DNA from: Magnetospirillum sp. 64-120
GTDB lineage: Bacteria; Pseudomonadota; Alphaproteobacteria; Rhodospirillales; Magnetospirillaceae
Reading direction: 5' to 3'
DNA: 64,000 bases
Assembly (NCBI GenBank): GCA_001898825.1
Contig: MKVK01000051.1
Coordinates: 62,001-126,000 of the forward strand
The notes under the pieces are model-generated. The model did no database searches. It saw nothing but the letters and a program-made list of their open reading frames with translations, and was not told where the DNA came from. Below, piece by piece: positions 1-8,171 of this stretch; the first letter of the stretch is position 1; each line of letters begins with the position of its first letter. Made by a program: the position numbers and the translations under genes.

Positions 1-271
1 TGGCGCGCAGCCATTGTTCGGGAATTTGGGCGATGAATTCCTCAAGACTGCCGGCCTCGGTCGTCACCCCCTTGAACACTTGGCCGAACACCCGGTCGAA
101 CTTGTCCAGGTTGCGTTCGTCCTTCACCAGCACCGAGCGTGACAGATAATAGAAATCCTCGACGCTGAACCCGGCGACGCCCTTGGCCACCGCTTCCAAC
201 AGCGTCAGGTATTCGCGCAAGCTGACCGGAACCTTGGCGTTGCGCAAAGACAGGAACAGGTCGAGGAACAT
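1..271 (-). CDS. VWA/CoxE-family protein, N-terminal part (runs off window)
   Basis: Only the first 90 codons are present; the gene continues to the left of the window. It starts at an ATG three bases after the stop of the MoxR ATPase gene. The visible part begins MFLDLFLSLRNAKVPVSLRE and continues with a segment containing LLEAVAKG and FYYLSRSVLVKDE, the usual N-terminal helical part of CoxE-like von Willebrand factor A proteins. In this family a VWA protein works with a MoxR ATPase in assembling or activating a metalloenzyme or other complex. The target here is unknown. The metal-binding MIDAS site would lie outside the window. The assignment rests on the N-terminal pattern and the MoxR neighbour. 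Confidence 0.8.
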   Translation of the reverse strand, partial: MFLDLFLSLRNAKVPVSLREYLTLLEAVAKGVAGFSVEDFYYLSRSVLVKDERNLDKFDRVFGQVFKGVTTEAGSLEEFIAQIPEQWLRA

Positions 272-274
272 GGC

Positions 275-1120
275 CTAGTTGCCCCGGCGGTTCATGAAGG
301 CCAGACGTTCGAACAGGTGCACGTCCTGTTCGTTCTTGAGCAGCGCCCCATGCAGCTTGGGGATCAGATTCTTGGTGTCGCCGGAACGCAATTCGTCGGG
401 GGACAAATCTTCCGACACCAGCAGCTTGATCCAATCCAGCAATTCCGAGGTGCTGGGCTTCTTCTTCAGACCGGGAACCTCGCGCACGTCGAAGAACACC
501 GCCAAGGCCTGTTGCAGCAGGGCCGGCTTGATGCCGGGGTAATGCACCTCGACGATCTGCGCCATGGTGTCGCGCTCGGGGAAGCGGATGTAATGGAAGA
601 AACAGCGGCGCAGGAAAGCGTCGGGCAGTTCCTTTTCATTGTTCGAGGTGATGATCACCAGCGGGCGCTTGGCCGCCTTGACCACTTGGCGGGTTTCGTA
701 GACGTGGAATTCCATACGGTCCAGTTCCAGCAACAGGTCGTTGGGGAACTCGATGTCGGCCTTGTCGATCTCGTCGATCAGCAAGATGGGGGTGGTCTCG
801 GCCTCGAAGGCCTGCCACAGCTTGCCCTTGACGATGTAGTTGGCGATGTCGTTGACCCGTGGGTCGCCCAATTGCGAGTCGCGCAGGCGCGCCACCGCGT
901 CATATTCGTAAAGCCCCTGCTGGGCCTTGGTGGTCGACTTGATGTGCCAGGAAATCAGCGGCCGGCCCAACGCCTTGGCCACTTCCTGGGCCAGCACCGT
1001 CTTGCCGGTCCCCGGCTCGCCCTTGATCAGCAGCGGTCGTTCCAGGGTCAGGGCAGCGTTGACCGCCACCATCAGGTCGGGGGTGGCGATATAGGATTCG
1101 GTTCCGGTGAATTTGCTCAT
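275..1120 (-). CDS. MoxR-family AAA+ ATPase
   Basis: The protein is 281 aa. Walker A GEPGTGKT is at about residues 34-41 and a Walker B ILLIDEID follows at about residue 105; TSNNEKELPDAFLRRC carries the sensor and arginine-finger region. This is the MoxR/CoxD type of AAA+ ATPase, a chaperone-like ATPase that acts with a VWA partner, whose gene follows with a 3-bp gap. The ATG at 1120 is chosen because GGAGGAACGC lies directly upstream and translation from it gives the normal N-terminus (MSKFTGTESYI). A longer reading from 1168 is possible but has no ribosome site. Function as an ATPase is secure; the client complex is not known. Confidence 0.93.
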   Translation of the reverse strand: MSKFTGTESYIATPDLMVAVNAALTLERPLLIKGEPGTGKTVLAQEVAKALGRPLISWHIKSTTKAQQGLYEYDAVARLRDSQLGDPRVNDIANYIVKGKLWQAFEAETTPILLIDEIDKADIEFPNDLLLELDRMEFHVYETRQVVKAAKRPLVIITSNNEKELPDAFLRRCFFHYIRFPERDTMAQIVEVHYPGIKPALLQQALAVFFDVREVPGLKKKPSTSELLDWIKLLVSEDLSPDELRSGDTKNLIPKLHGALLKNEQDVHLFERLAFMNRRGN

Positions 1121-1210
1121 GCGTTCCTCCTGGCCGTCCAAGGTACGGACGGCCAGGAGGAAGAGCAATTATAGAAATGGTCTAAGCTACCATCACACCC
1201 TAAGCCCGGC

Positions 1211-1235
1211 GGCGTTTGAGCCGGCCCGGCACGGG
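1211..1235 (-). repeat. 25-bp dispersed repeat, copy A
   Basis: GC-rich sequence that recurs with few mismatches at 4201-4225 and, inverted, at 21120-21144. Shared parts are GGCGTYTGAGC and GCCCGGCACGGG. It lies 13 bp beyond the stop of the chemotaxis transducer gene on the minus strand, so it would be in that gene's 3' untranslated region. Confidence 0.6.
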
Positions 1236-1248
1236 CTACGCCACGCGC

Positions 1249-2559
1249 CTACTGCATACGCATGCCGGAACAGACACGGACGATGAAGGCGTCGATGTCG
1301 TCGTTCATGCCCACCGTGCGCGACGCCATGTCGCCGGCGGCGACCAGCACCTGATCGGCGGCTTCGGTGGCGGTGCCGGCCACTTCGCTGACTTCGTTGA
1401 TGGTGCCGGCGACGGTTTGCACGCCGGCGGCGACGTCGCGGATGGCACGGCTGATTTCGGCGACCGCCGCCGATTGCTGCTCGGTGGCCGCGGCGATGCC
1501 CGACGCGTTGTCGTTGATGTCGCGGATCATGCCGGCGATACGGCGCACCGCGTCCACCGCTTCCCGGGTCGCTTGGCGCATGCCTTCGATCTGGTTGGTG
1601 ATGTCGTCGGTGGCGCGGCTGGTCTGGTTGGCCAGGTGCTTGACCTCGTTGGCGACCACGGCGAAGCCCTTGCCGGCGTCGCCGGCGCGGGCCGCCTCGA
1701 TGGTGGCGTTCAGCGCCAAAAGGTTGGTCTGGCTGGCGATCTCGGTGATCATCTTGACCACGTCGCCGATGCGTTGGGCGGCCTCGGCCAAGCCCTGGAT
1801 GGCGGAATCGGTTTGTGTGGCGACGGTCACCGTGTCCTGGGCCATGGTGGCCGAGTCCTGGATGCGCGACGCCACTTCACGGATGCCCGACGACACCTGT
1901 TCGGCGGCGGCGGCCACCGATTCCACGTTCGAAGACGCGTCTTCGGCGGCGCGGGCGACGGTGGCCGACTGGTCCGAAGTCTGGTTGGCGATATCGCGCA
2001 TCTGCTGGGCGGTGGCTTCCAACTCGGTGGCGGTGGCGGCGACAGCCGAACTCATGTGCTTGATGGTGTTGCCGACGCCGGTGGCCTCGGTGACGAAGGC
2101 CTTGGACTTGTCTTCCATGCTGGTCAGCGCGTCGTTGATCAGACGCGCGTGGTCGGAAAACTCGCCCACCAGGCCTTCCAGCAGGATGTGGCGGAAATAG
2201 CGGCCCTGGGCGGTCATCGCCATGGCGGCGTCGGCTTCCTTGGTGAAAGCCTCGGTCAGATCCAGCAGGCGATTGATGCCGTGCCCCAAATCCCCCAGCA
2301 CGCCGGCTTCCCTGATGCCGACGATGCGGGCGTCAAGGCGCCCGTCGGCGGCCTGGCCGAGCACCGCGAAGGCGCTGTGGATGGCCGTCCGGGTGCGCAG
2401 GCACATCACCAGGGCCAGCACGGTGGCGGCGGTGGCGATGGCGGCCATCAGGCTGGACACCATCTCGCCGGCAATCAGATGCATGACCAACATGACGGCC
2501 GAAGCCGCGGCGGCGGCGGCGATGGCCAGCCACGCCTTAGAGAGCGAAGACGAATTCAT
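1249..2559 (-). CDS. Methyl-accepting chemotaxis protein with N-terminal membrane anchor, no sensor domain
   Basis: 436 aa. Two hydrophobic segments (about 8-27 and 31-51) are separated by only a few residues, so no periplasmic ligand domain exists. A HAMP-like linker follows, then a long coiled-coil signalling domain with the hairpin tip EIASQTNLLALNATIEAARA and GKGFAVVANEVKHLA, the CheA/CheW contact region. The layout equals the C-terminal half of the aerotaxis receptor Aer. Its gene overlaps by 23 bp the upstream gene for a free PAS protein (2537-3061), which would supply the sensing half. No C-terminal CheR-binding pentapeptide is seen (the end is GMRMQ). It should sit in the inner membrane and signal to the flagellar motor through CheA. 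Confidence 0.93.
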   Translation of the reverse strand: MNSSSLSKAWLAIAAAAAASAVMLVMHLIAGEMVSSLMAAIATAATVLALVMCLRTRTAIHSAFAVLGQAADGRLDARIVGIREAGVLGDLGHGINRLLDLTEAFTKEADAAMAMTAQGRYFRHILLEGLVGEFSDHARLINDALTSMEDKSKAFVTEATGVGNTIKHMSSAVAATATELEATAQQMRDIANQTSDQSATVARAAEDASSNVESVAAAAEQVSSGIREVASRIQDSATMAQDTVTVATQTDSAIQGLAEAAQRIGDVVKMITEIASQTNLLALNATIEAARAGDAGKGFAVVANEVKHLANQTSRATDDITNQIEGMRQATREAVDAVRRIAGMIRDINDNASGIAAATEQQSAAVAEISRAIRDVAAGVQTVAGTINEVSEVAGTATEAADQVLVAAGDMASRTVGMNDDIDAFIVRVCSGMRMQ

Positions 2560-3061
2560 CGTAGGGCACCCCCAGCGCCTGCAACTTGTCGTTCAAAGCC
2601 TGATAGGCCGCTTCCATGCCCTGCTTACGGTCGGGATTCTTATTCTCGATTTCCAACAACTCGCCGTACAGCGCCTCGACCTTGGTCACGGACTCGCGCT
2701 TCGGCACGCGGCGGTTCGAGTGGTAGCTGACGATTTCACCCTTGCTGTCGAAGGTGGGGGTGACGTGCGCCAAGACCCAGTAATGGTCACCGTTCTTGGA
2801 ACGGTTCACCACATAGGCGAAACATTCCCGACCCGACTGTATCGTATCCCACAGGAGCTTGAAGACGGCGCGCGGCATGTGCGGATGACGGATCAGACTA
2901 TGCGGCTTGCCGATGACCTCGGCTTCGCTATAGCCCGCCAAACGCAAGAAAACCTCGTTGGCATAGATGATGCGGCCTTTGAGGTCGGTCTTGCTGACGA
3001 TGATTTCGTCCCGACCGAAGGTCCTTTCGACTCCGCTCAGCGTGCTGTCACTTCGTGCCAT
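2537..3061 (-). CDS. PAS-domain sensor protein (Aer-like)
   Basis: 174 aa. One PAS domain of the Aer type, with IIVSKTDLKGRIIYANEVFL, LAGYSEAEVIGKPHSLIRHP and MPRAVFKLLWDTIQSGREC, the signature of FAD-binding aerotaxis PAS domains. A short C-terminal helix follows. No membrane segment. The gene overlaps the chemotaxis transducer downstream by 23 bp, which fits translational coupling and a joint role as a two-piece redox or oxygen receptor. The ATG at 3061 is used because a G-rich ribosome site precedes it; an in-frame start at 3115 would add 18 residues of no known fold. FAD binding is inferred from family resemblance. Confidence 0.9.
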   Translation of the reverse strand: MARSDSTLSGVERTFGRDEIIVSKTDLKGRIIYANEVFLRLAGYSEAEVIGKPHSLIRHPHMPRAVFKLLWDTIQSGRECFAYVVNRSKNGDHYWVLAHVTPTFDSKGEIVSYHSNRRVPKRESVTKVEALYGELLEIENKNPDRKQGMEAAYQALNDKLQALGVPYDEFVFAL

Positions 3062-3263
3062 TTCCCCCCCAGGGTGGCGTGTGGACTGTCCTGGCCGCGC
3101 CCATGCGGCGACCATATCGCGAGCGATAACATATAGAGCAGGCAGCTTAATCGATAATTAAAAATACTTACTTTCCACCCCACCGATACAGACCATAACC
3201 TTGTAGGCGACTAGGGACGGATCAAGGCAACCCCAAATGATGCAATGCACAGGCAACATACTG

Positions 3264-3280
3264 TTTAGATAACATCTAAA
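3264..3280. promoter_or_regulatory. AT-rich inverted repeat, possible operator
   Basis: TTTAGAT-AAC-ATCTAAA is a perfect 7-bp inverted repeat with a 3-bp spacer. It lies in the A/T-rich 288-bp gap between the divergent PAS gene and rlmJ, 70 bp upstream of the rlmJ start. The rest of the gap shows no gene. It could bind a dimeric regulator; there is no direct evidence. Confidence 0.3.
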
Positions 3281-3349
3281 ATTACTTGGCTTTCTTTAAG
3301 GTGCTAATTTTCTTGCGTTTCCCCCCTGCCATCGCGCAAAACCCCCGGC

Positions 3350-4192
3350 ATGAACTACCGTCACGCATACCATGCCGGCAATTTTGCCGACGTCCACAAA
3401 CACGCCGCCCTGGCGCTGATCCTGGAACACCTGAAGCGCAAGGACGCCCCCTTCGCCTATGTGGACAGCCATGCCGGCATCGGCGCCTACGACTTGGGCT
3501 CGGTGCAGGCGGAAAAGACCGGCGAATGGCTGGGCGGCATCGCCAAGGTGATGGCGGCCGCCGACATTCCCGAAGAAATGACGCCGTTCCTGGATGTGGT
3601 GCGCGGCATGAACCCCGATGGCGGCCTGCGCCATTATCCCGGTTCGCCGATGATCGCGGCGAAACTGGCACGGGACTGCGACCGGTTGGCTTTGTGCGAA
3701 CTGCACCCCGACGACGCGGCGGAACTGCGCCAGCGCTTTCATCATGACCGCCGTGTCGGCGTCCATCACCGGGACGGCTATGACGGGTTGAAAGCGTTGC
3801 TGCCGCCCCCCGAACGGCGCGGCCTGGTGCTGATCGACCCGCCCTTCGAGGTCCGGGACGAGTTCGACCGCATGCGCAAGGGGCTGATCCAGGCCATGAA
3901 GCGCTGGCCCACCGGACTTTACGCGTTGTGGTACCCGATCAAGGCCAAGGCCCTGGTCGACCGTTTCCACGCCGACCTGACCCAGATCGGCCTGCCCAAG
4001 ACCCTGGCCGCCGACATCTGGATCAGGGACGGCGACGATCCCACCCGGCTGAACGGTTGCGGTCTGGTGGTGGTCAACCCGCCGTGGATGCTGGACGAAG
4101 CCATGGGCCGGCTGATGCCCTGGCTGGCCGCCACCTTGGGGGAAGACGGCGCCCATTCCCGGCTGCAATGGGTGGTGCCGGAAAAGGGTTAA
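3350..4192 (+). CDS. rlmJ: 23S rRNA (adenine(2030)-N6)-methyltransferase RlmJ
   Basis: 280 aa, the usual length. It begins MNYRHAYHAGNFADVHKHA, the hallmark N-terminus of RlmJ (YhiR), and has SHAGIGAYDL as the SAM-binding region and LVLIDPPFE as the N6-adenine methyltransferase motif IV. It methylates A2030 of 23S rRNA. The gene stands alone on the plus strand, with an A/T-rich region upstream. The end is followed by a dispersed 25-bp repeat and the convergent phosphatase gene. Confidence 0.95.
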   Translation: MNYRHAYHAGNFADVHKHAALALILEHLKRKDAPFAYVDSHAGIGAYDLGSVQAEKTGEWLGGIAKVMAAADIPEEMTPFLDVVRGMNPDGGLRHYPGSPMIAAKLARDCDRLALCELHPDDAAELRQRFHHDRRVGVHHRDGYDGLKALLPPPERRGLVLIDPPFEVRDEFDRMRKGLIQAMKRWPTGLYALWYPIKAKALVDRFHADLTQIGLPKTLAADIWIRDGDDPTRLNGCGLVVVNPPWMLDEAMGRLMPWLAATLGEDGAHSRLQWVVPEKG

Positions 4193-4200
4193 GCCTGCAC

Positions 4201-4225
4201 GGCGTTTGAGCGGCCCCGGCACGGG
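4201..4225 (-). repeat. 25-bp dispersed repeat, copy B
   Basis: Second copy of the repeat at 1211-1235, differing at two positions in the middle. It lies between the convergent rlmJ and cobC-like genes, 15 bp past the stop of the minus-strand gene, the same position relative to that gene as copy A has to the chemotaxis gene. Confidence 0.6.
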
Positions 4226-4240
4226 ACGCCACGGGCAAAC

Positions 4241-4852
4241 CTACAACCCGGTCACGTTGACGCATTCGACGCGCCAGCCTTCGGTGGTGACGTCCAGACG
4301 GGTCAGCGACAGCGGCTGAATAGAAAAGCGCAGCACCACCGCCGGGTCCAGCCCCAGGGCCAGGGCCAGGGCGGCGCGGATGGTCCCGGCATGGACCACC
4401 GCCAGGATGTCGCGGCCGCCATGGGTCAGGGTCATCCGCTCCACCACCGATTTCACCCGCAGGCACAATTCGGCGAAGCTTTCGCCGCCCGGTGGCGCGG
4501 TCAGCGCCGGGTCGCGCCAGAAATCGGCCAGTTCCGGTTCCTTGGCGGCTTCCAGGTCGGTCCACGACCGGCCCTGCCAGCGGCCGAAGTTCTGTTCCAT
4601 CAGATCCGGTTCGATCAGCGGCGGCGGCAGCACCAGACCCGCGGCCTCCAAGGCCCCCGAGGTCTGGCGGCAGCGCATCAAACCACTTTCCACCAACAGG
4701 GAATGGGACGGCACCCGTTGCGCCAGCTGACGGAAGTCGTCGTCGTCGGAAACATCGCAGGCGACGTCCAACTGGCCGTGGATGCGCCCATGCGGGCAAG
4801 GTACGGGGCCGTGGCGAACCATCCACCAGCGGGTCACGGAAGGGCTGTTCAT
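4241..4852 (-). CDS. cobC: Histidine phosphatase, probable alpha-ribazole phosphatase (CobC-like)
   Basis: 203 aa. It carries the histidine phosphatase signature WWMVRHGPV near residue 10, ESGLMRCRQT with the second arginine, and a C-terminal VVHAGTIRA with the second catalytic histidine. In cobalamin synthesis CobC removes the 5' phosphate of alpha-ribazole phosphate or adenosylcobalamin phosphate. The start overlaps the cobS stop by 4 bp (ATGA) and cobT is divergent nearby, so this role is strongly suggested by context; the sequence alone only shows a histidine phosphatase. The start MNSPSVTRW is chosen for this overlap. Confidence 0.85.
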   Translation of the reverse strand: MNSPSVTRWWMVRHGPVPCPHGRIHGQLDVACDVSDDDDFRQLAQRVPSHSLLVESGLMRCRQTSGALEAAGLVLPPPLIEPDLMEQNFGRWQGRSWTDLEAAKEPELADFWRDPALTAPPGGESFAELCLRVKSVVERMTLTHGGRDILAVVHAGTIRAALALALGLDPAVVLRFSIQPLSLTRLDVTTEGWRVECVNVTGL

Positions 4853-5628
4853 GTCCAGGTTCCGGCAAGGGTCAGCAAAAAGGCGATCTCGGCCAGTTGT
4901 TGGCAGGCGCCCAGGATGTCCCCGGTATAGCCGCCGAATTGACGCCGCGCCAGCCAGACCAAAGCGACGACGGCAGCCAGCGACACCACAACCGCCGGAG
5001 CGGCGGCCATGCCGCCGCCCGCCACCGCCAACATCCCGCCCAGCACCAGGGCGGTGGCGGCGATCCCGGCATGGGGGGTCCCCGCCCCGGCCCCCAGGCC
5101 GTCGGCACGGGCCGGCGGCAGGACCTGCATCAGGGCCGGGATGCAAGCCCGCGAAAACGCCGCCGCCGCCACCAGCCCCCCCAATCCGGCCAGGGCCGAA
5201 GGGGCGGCGGCCAAGGCGGCGGCCCGCAAGCCGACACTGAACACAAGCGCCAGAACGCCATAAGCCCCCGAACGGGAATCGCGCATCACGTCCAGCCGCT
5301 TCTCGCGGCCGCCGCGCGCCCCCAAGCCGTCGGCGGTGTCAGCCAGGCCGTCTTCATGAAGCGCCCCGGTCAGCACGATGGTGGTCAACAGCGCCAGCAG
5401 CGCCGCCGCCAAGGGCGGCAGAACCGCATGGGCCGCCATGAAGACCGCGCCGCCCGCCGATCCGACCACCGCCCCGGCCAGCGGGAACAACCGCATGGCC
5501 CGGGCCAGCCCGCCTTCCACGTAAGCCGGGCAGAACGGCACCGGCAGCCGGGTCAGGAAGCTGACCACCAGCAGCAGGTCGTCGGACAAGGATCGCCAAA
5601 GCGGAACCGGGGAAGGTTGTTCGTTCAC
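4849..5628 (-). CDS. cobS: Adenosylcobinamide-GDP ribazoletransferase CobS
   Basis: About 259 aa, an integral membrane enzyme joining adenosylcobinamide-GDP and alpha-ribazole in the last steps of B12 synthesis. Motifs include FLTRLPVPF near the N-terminus, LTGALHEDGLADTADGLG (the conserved acidic catalytic region), RDSRSGAYGV, and several Ala/Leu-rich membrane helices. No ATG exists near the N-terminus. The GTG at 5628 is preferred because AGGGA lies 9 bp upstream; a second GTG at 5634 is possible. The stop overlaps the start of the phosphatase gene (ATGA), so the two form an operon divergent from cobT. Confidence 0.94.
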   Translation of the reverse strand: MNEQPSPVPLWRSLSDDLLLVVSFLTRLPVPFCPAYVEGGLARAMRLFPLAGAVVGSAGGAVFMAAHAVLPPLAAALLALLTTIVLTGALHEDGLADTADGLGARGGREKRLDVMRDSRSGAYGVLALVFSVGLRAAALAAAPSALAGLGGLVAAAAFSRACIPALMQVLPPARADGLGAGAGTPHAGIAATALVLGGMLAVAGGGMAAAPAVVVSLAAVVALVWLARRQFGGYTGDILGACQQLAEIAFLLTLAGTWT

Positions 5629-5719
5629 GGACACGGATCCCTGATGACGGCGAAGGATGAATGGTTTATAGGACGAGGCACCGCGCCCGCGCAATATGTT
5701 GTGGAGAACACCCTTGAAT

Positions 5720-6724
5720 ATGTCCATTTCTAGTGTAGCGCAGATCCGCACCCTGTTGGCTTCGCTGCCGGGCGAGGATGAAGCGGCCATCGCCGCCTGG
5801 GCGGCGCGTGAACCGCAATTGACCAAGCCGGCCGGGTCGTTGGGACGCCTGGAAGACCTGGGTCGCTGGCTGTCGGCCTGGCAGGGACGCCACCCCGCCC
5901 GCCTGGGCCGGGTCTGCGCCCGCGTCTTCGCCGGCAACCATGGCGTTGCCGCCCTGGGGGTTTCGGCCTTCCCGCCCGAGGTCACCGTGCAGATGGTGGC
6001 CAATTTCCGCCACGGCGGCGCCGCCATCAACCAATTGTGCAACACCTTCGGCACCGAGTTGCAGGTGATCGCCCTGGACCTTGACCGCCCCACCGCCGAC
6101 TTCACCCAAGGCCCGGCCATGGACGAAGCCGAATTCGTCGCCGCCTTCCAGGCCGGCATGGATGCGGTCCCCGACGATTGCCACCTGTTGTGCGTGGGCG
6201 AGATGGGCATCGGCAACACCACCCCGGCAGCGGCCATCCCCTGCGCCCTTTACGGCGGCGAGGCCGGGTTCTGGACCGGGCGCGGCACCGGCGTGGACAA
6301 TGACGGGCTGGACCGCAAGACCCAGGTGGTGGCCGCCGGCGTGGCGCGGCATGTCGGGCAGTCGGGAATCGACATTCTGCGCTGCCTGGGCGGCCGCGAA
6401 CTGGCGGCCATGGCCGGCGCCGTGCTGGCGGCACGCTTGAAGCGGGTGCCGGTTCTGTTGGACGGCTATGTGTGCACGGCGGCCGTGGCGCCGCTGGCCG
6501 CGGAAAACCCCGCCGCGCTGGACCATTGCGTGGTCGCCCACGCCTCGGCCGAGCCGGGCCATCGCCGTCTGATGGAAAAGCTGGACAAGCAGCCGCTGTT
6601 CGACCTGGGCCTGCGCCTGGGCGAAGCCTCGGGCGCCGCCCTGGCGGTGGGCGTGGTGCGCGCCGCCTTGGCCTGCCATACCGGCATGGCCACCTTCGCC
6701 GAAGCCGGGGTCAGCGATTCCTGA
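5720..6724 (+). CDS. cobT: Nicotinate-nucleotide--dimethylbenzimidazole phosphoribosyltransferase CobT
   Basis: 334 aa. It makes alpha-ribazole 5'-phosphate from dimethylbenzimidazole and nicotinate mononucleotide. Recognisable segments are KPAGSLGRLEDLG, ARVFAGNHGVAALGVSAFP, GEMGIGNTTPAAA and, near the C-terminus, the FAEAGVS region with the catalytic glutamate. The ATG at 5720 is chosen because GTGGAGAA lies about 11 bp upstream; an earlier in-frame ATG at 5696 has no ribosome site. It is divergent from cobS across about 90 bp, too short for a cobalamin riboswitch, and none is seen. Confidence 0.95.
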   Translation: MSISSVAQIRTLLASLPGEDEAAIAAWAAREPQLTKPAGSLGRLEDLGRWLSAWQGRHPARLGRVCARVFAGNHGVAALGVSAFPPEVTVQMVANFRHGGAAINQLCNTFGTELQVIALDLDRPTADFTQGPAMDEAEFVAAFQAGMDAVPDDCHLLCVGEMGIGNTTPAAAIPCALYGGEAGFWTGRGTGVDNDGLDRKTQVVAAGVARHVGQSGIDILRCLGGRELAAMAGAVLAARLKRVPVLLDGYVCTAAVAPLAAENPAALDHCVVAHASAEPGHRRLMEKLDKQPLFDLGLRLGEASGAALAVGVVRAALACHTGMATFAEAGVSDS

Positions 6725-6740
6725 CCCTCTTCGGGACTAC

Positions 6741-6771
6741 CGTCATGCCCGTGTCAAGCACGGGCATGACG
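6741..6771. repeat. Perfect 13-bp inverted repeat between convergent genes
   Basis: CGTCATGCCCGTG, a 5-nt loop TCAAG, then CACGGGCATGACG. It sits between the ends of cobT and thyX. No run of T follows on either strand, so it is not a typical intrinsic terminator. The CGTCATGCCCG type of palindrome resembles dispersed intergenic palindromes known from alphaproteobacteria; only one copy is in this window. Confidence 0.7.
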
Positions 6772-6791
6772 GATAGGAAAGCTCTACCGGT

Positions 6792-7727
6792 TTAGCAGCC
6801 GAAACGGTTCTGGAACTCGCGGATTTCGCGCTTGGTCATGCCATAGCGTTCGGCGTCGGCCAGTGTCGCCTTGCCGGCCAGCAGGTCGCGCAACAAGGCG
6901 ATTTCCATACGCGACACCCGGCCCGCTTCCAACTGGTAGTCGCGGAAGGCCTCGGTGGTCACCGGCACCCAGTCGTTCATGACGTCCAGCATCTTTTCAG
7001 CGAAGACACGGATTTCGTACTGGGCGTGCGGATCGGCGCGCAGGCGCAGGAAATGCATCAGGTTGTGCAGGTTGGTCTGCCAGTACATCTGGGTATAGGT
7101 GGACAGCGGCAGGCCGATGCGGGCCAGTTCACGGGCGATGCCTTCGGCCCCTTCGTCGATGGCGTTGCCGTCTTCGTCGGCGTTCAGCAGCTTGTGATAG
7201 GTGGCGAAGTTGCGTTCGGCGTCTTCGCGCAAGATGCGCAGCACCTCGGCCGATTGCTCGGCGCTCAGCGCGTCGCCGCGGCCCTGCTTGTTGTCCTTGG
7301 ACTGCACCGCCAGCAATTCGGGCGCCGGCATGTAGAATTCGTCGGGCAGGATGGAATAGCGCGCCGAATATTCGTTCAAGGACGCGGTGCGGTGGCGCAC
7401 CCACTGGCGCATGACGAAGATGGGCAGCTTGACGTGCAGCTTGATGACGCAGCCTTCGAACGGGCTGGTGTGCTGGTGGCGCATCAGATAGCGCAACAGC
7501 GCCCGGTCGTCGGACAGGCCCTTGGTGCCCTTGCCATAGCTCATGCGCGCCATCTGCAGGATGGACAGGTCGTCGCCCATGTAGTCCTTGACGGCGATGA
7601 AGCCGTGATCCAGCACCGGGTGGTAGACGTTGACATGGGCTTCCATGCCCTCGGCCACCGGACGGAAGGTGGTGGCGGTCTCGCGCAGGGGCGCGTCGGG
7701 ACGGTCGGGCTGGGGCTTGTCGGACAT
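6792..7727 (-). CDS. thyX: FAD-dependent thymidylate synthase ThyX
   Basis: 311 aa. The ThyX signature RHRTASLNEYSARYS (RHRx7S) is present, with FVMRQWVRHR before it and LRADPHAQYEIRVFAE in the C-terminal half. The enzyme makes dTMP from dUMP using methylene-tetrahydrofolate and reduced FAD. The length is typical for the alphaproteobacterial form, which has an extra N-terminal segment. The ATG at 7727 has GGAGAAG upstream. The gene follows a COQ10-like gene by 16 bp in the same direction and is probably the last gene of a three-gene operon. No thyA is visible in this window. Confidence 0.96.
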   Translation of the reverse strand: MSDKPQPDRPDAPLRETATTFRPVAEGMEAHVNVYHPVLDHGFIAVKDYMGDDLSILQMARMSYGKGTKGLSDDRALLRYLMRHQHTSPFEGCVIKLHVKLPIFVMRQWVRHRTASLNEYSARYSILPDEFYMPAPELLAVQSKDNKQGRGDALSAEQSAEVLRILREDAERNFATYHKLLNADEDGNAIDEGAEGIARELARIGLPLSTYTQMYWQTNLHNLMHFLRLRADPHAQYEIRVFAEKMLDVMNDWVPVTTEAFRDYQLEAGRVSRMEIALLRDLLAGKATLADAERYGMTKREIREFQNRFGC

Positions 7728-7743
7728 GGTCTTCTCCGGCTGA

Positions 7744-8169
7744 TCAGACGCCGTGCAGGTCTCTGACCCGTTGGCGGAACTGGCTGACGATGCGGCGTTC
7801 CACCTCGGGCATGCCAAAAGCGGCAAGGCCTTGCAGCAAGGGGGAACGCAGGCTGATGTGATACCGGGCTTCTACGTGCCCCTCTCGGAACGTCCAGTCA
7901 AGCCGAAAGCTTCTGAACGGCCCGTCATCGCTGGTGATGGACAGGGAATGCGGCGGGTCGGCCTGAGCGCGGGTGAGGAAGCGCATGTCCACCGGGCCGG
8001 CACCGAAATGGTTTTCCACCTGACGGACGTCGCCATCATCGGCCAGCACCCGGGCCGAGCGGCACCACGGGATGAACAGCGGATAGCTTTCGATGTCGGA
8101 GGCGACGGCAAACAAGGAAGACGCGGCAAGGCCGGGGAACTCGGCGGCGAACCGCCCGCTCAGCCCCAT
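7744..8169 (-). CDS. COQ10/RatA-type START-domain protein
   Basis: 141 aa. The pattern SDIESYPLFIPWCRSARVL followed by alternating beta strands and a C-terminal helix is that of the polyketide cyclase/SRPBCC family branch containing mitochondrial Coq10 and bacterial RatA. Coq10 binds ubiquinone and supports respiration; RatA was reported to interfere with ribosome assembly. In an alphaproteobacterium the ubiquinone role is the more likely. It sits between a cyclic-nucleotide-binding protein gene (2-bp gap) and thyX. The N-terminus is a few residues shorter than usual. Confidence 0.87.
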   Translation of the reverse strand: MGLSGRFAAEFPGLAASSLFAVASDIESYPLFIPWCRSARVLADDGDVRQVENHFGAGPVDMRFLTRAQADPPHSLSITSDDGPFRSFRLDWTFREGHVEARYHISLRSPLLQGLAAFGMPEVERRIVSQFRQRVRDLHGV

Positions 8170-8171
8170 GG

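Noticed and set aside
317-1174. Long open frames opposite the MoxR gene, and similar long antisense frames throughout
   Set aside because: They mirror the real genes in a GC-rich genome, have His/Gly/Arg-rich composition and no domains.
1216-2730. 504-aa plus-strand frame opposite the chemotaxis gene
   Set aside because: Composition (Gly/His/Asp-rich) is that of an antisense shadow; the minus-strand MCP is certain.
5629-5719. Cobalamin riboswitch between cobS and cobT
   Set aside because: The gap is about 90 bp and shows no B12-box pattern.
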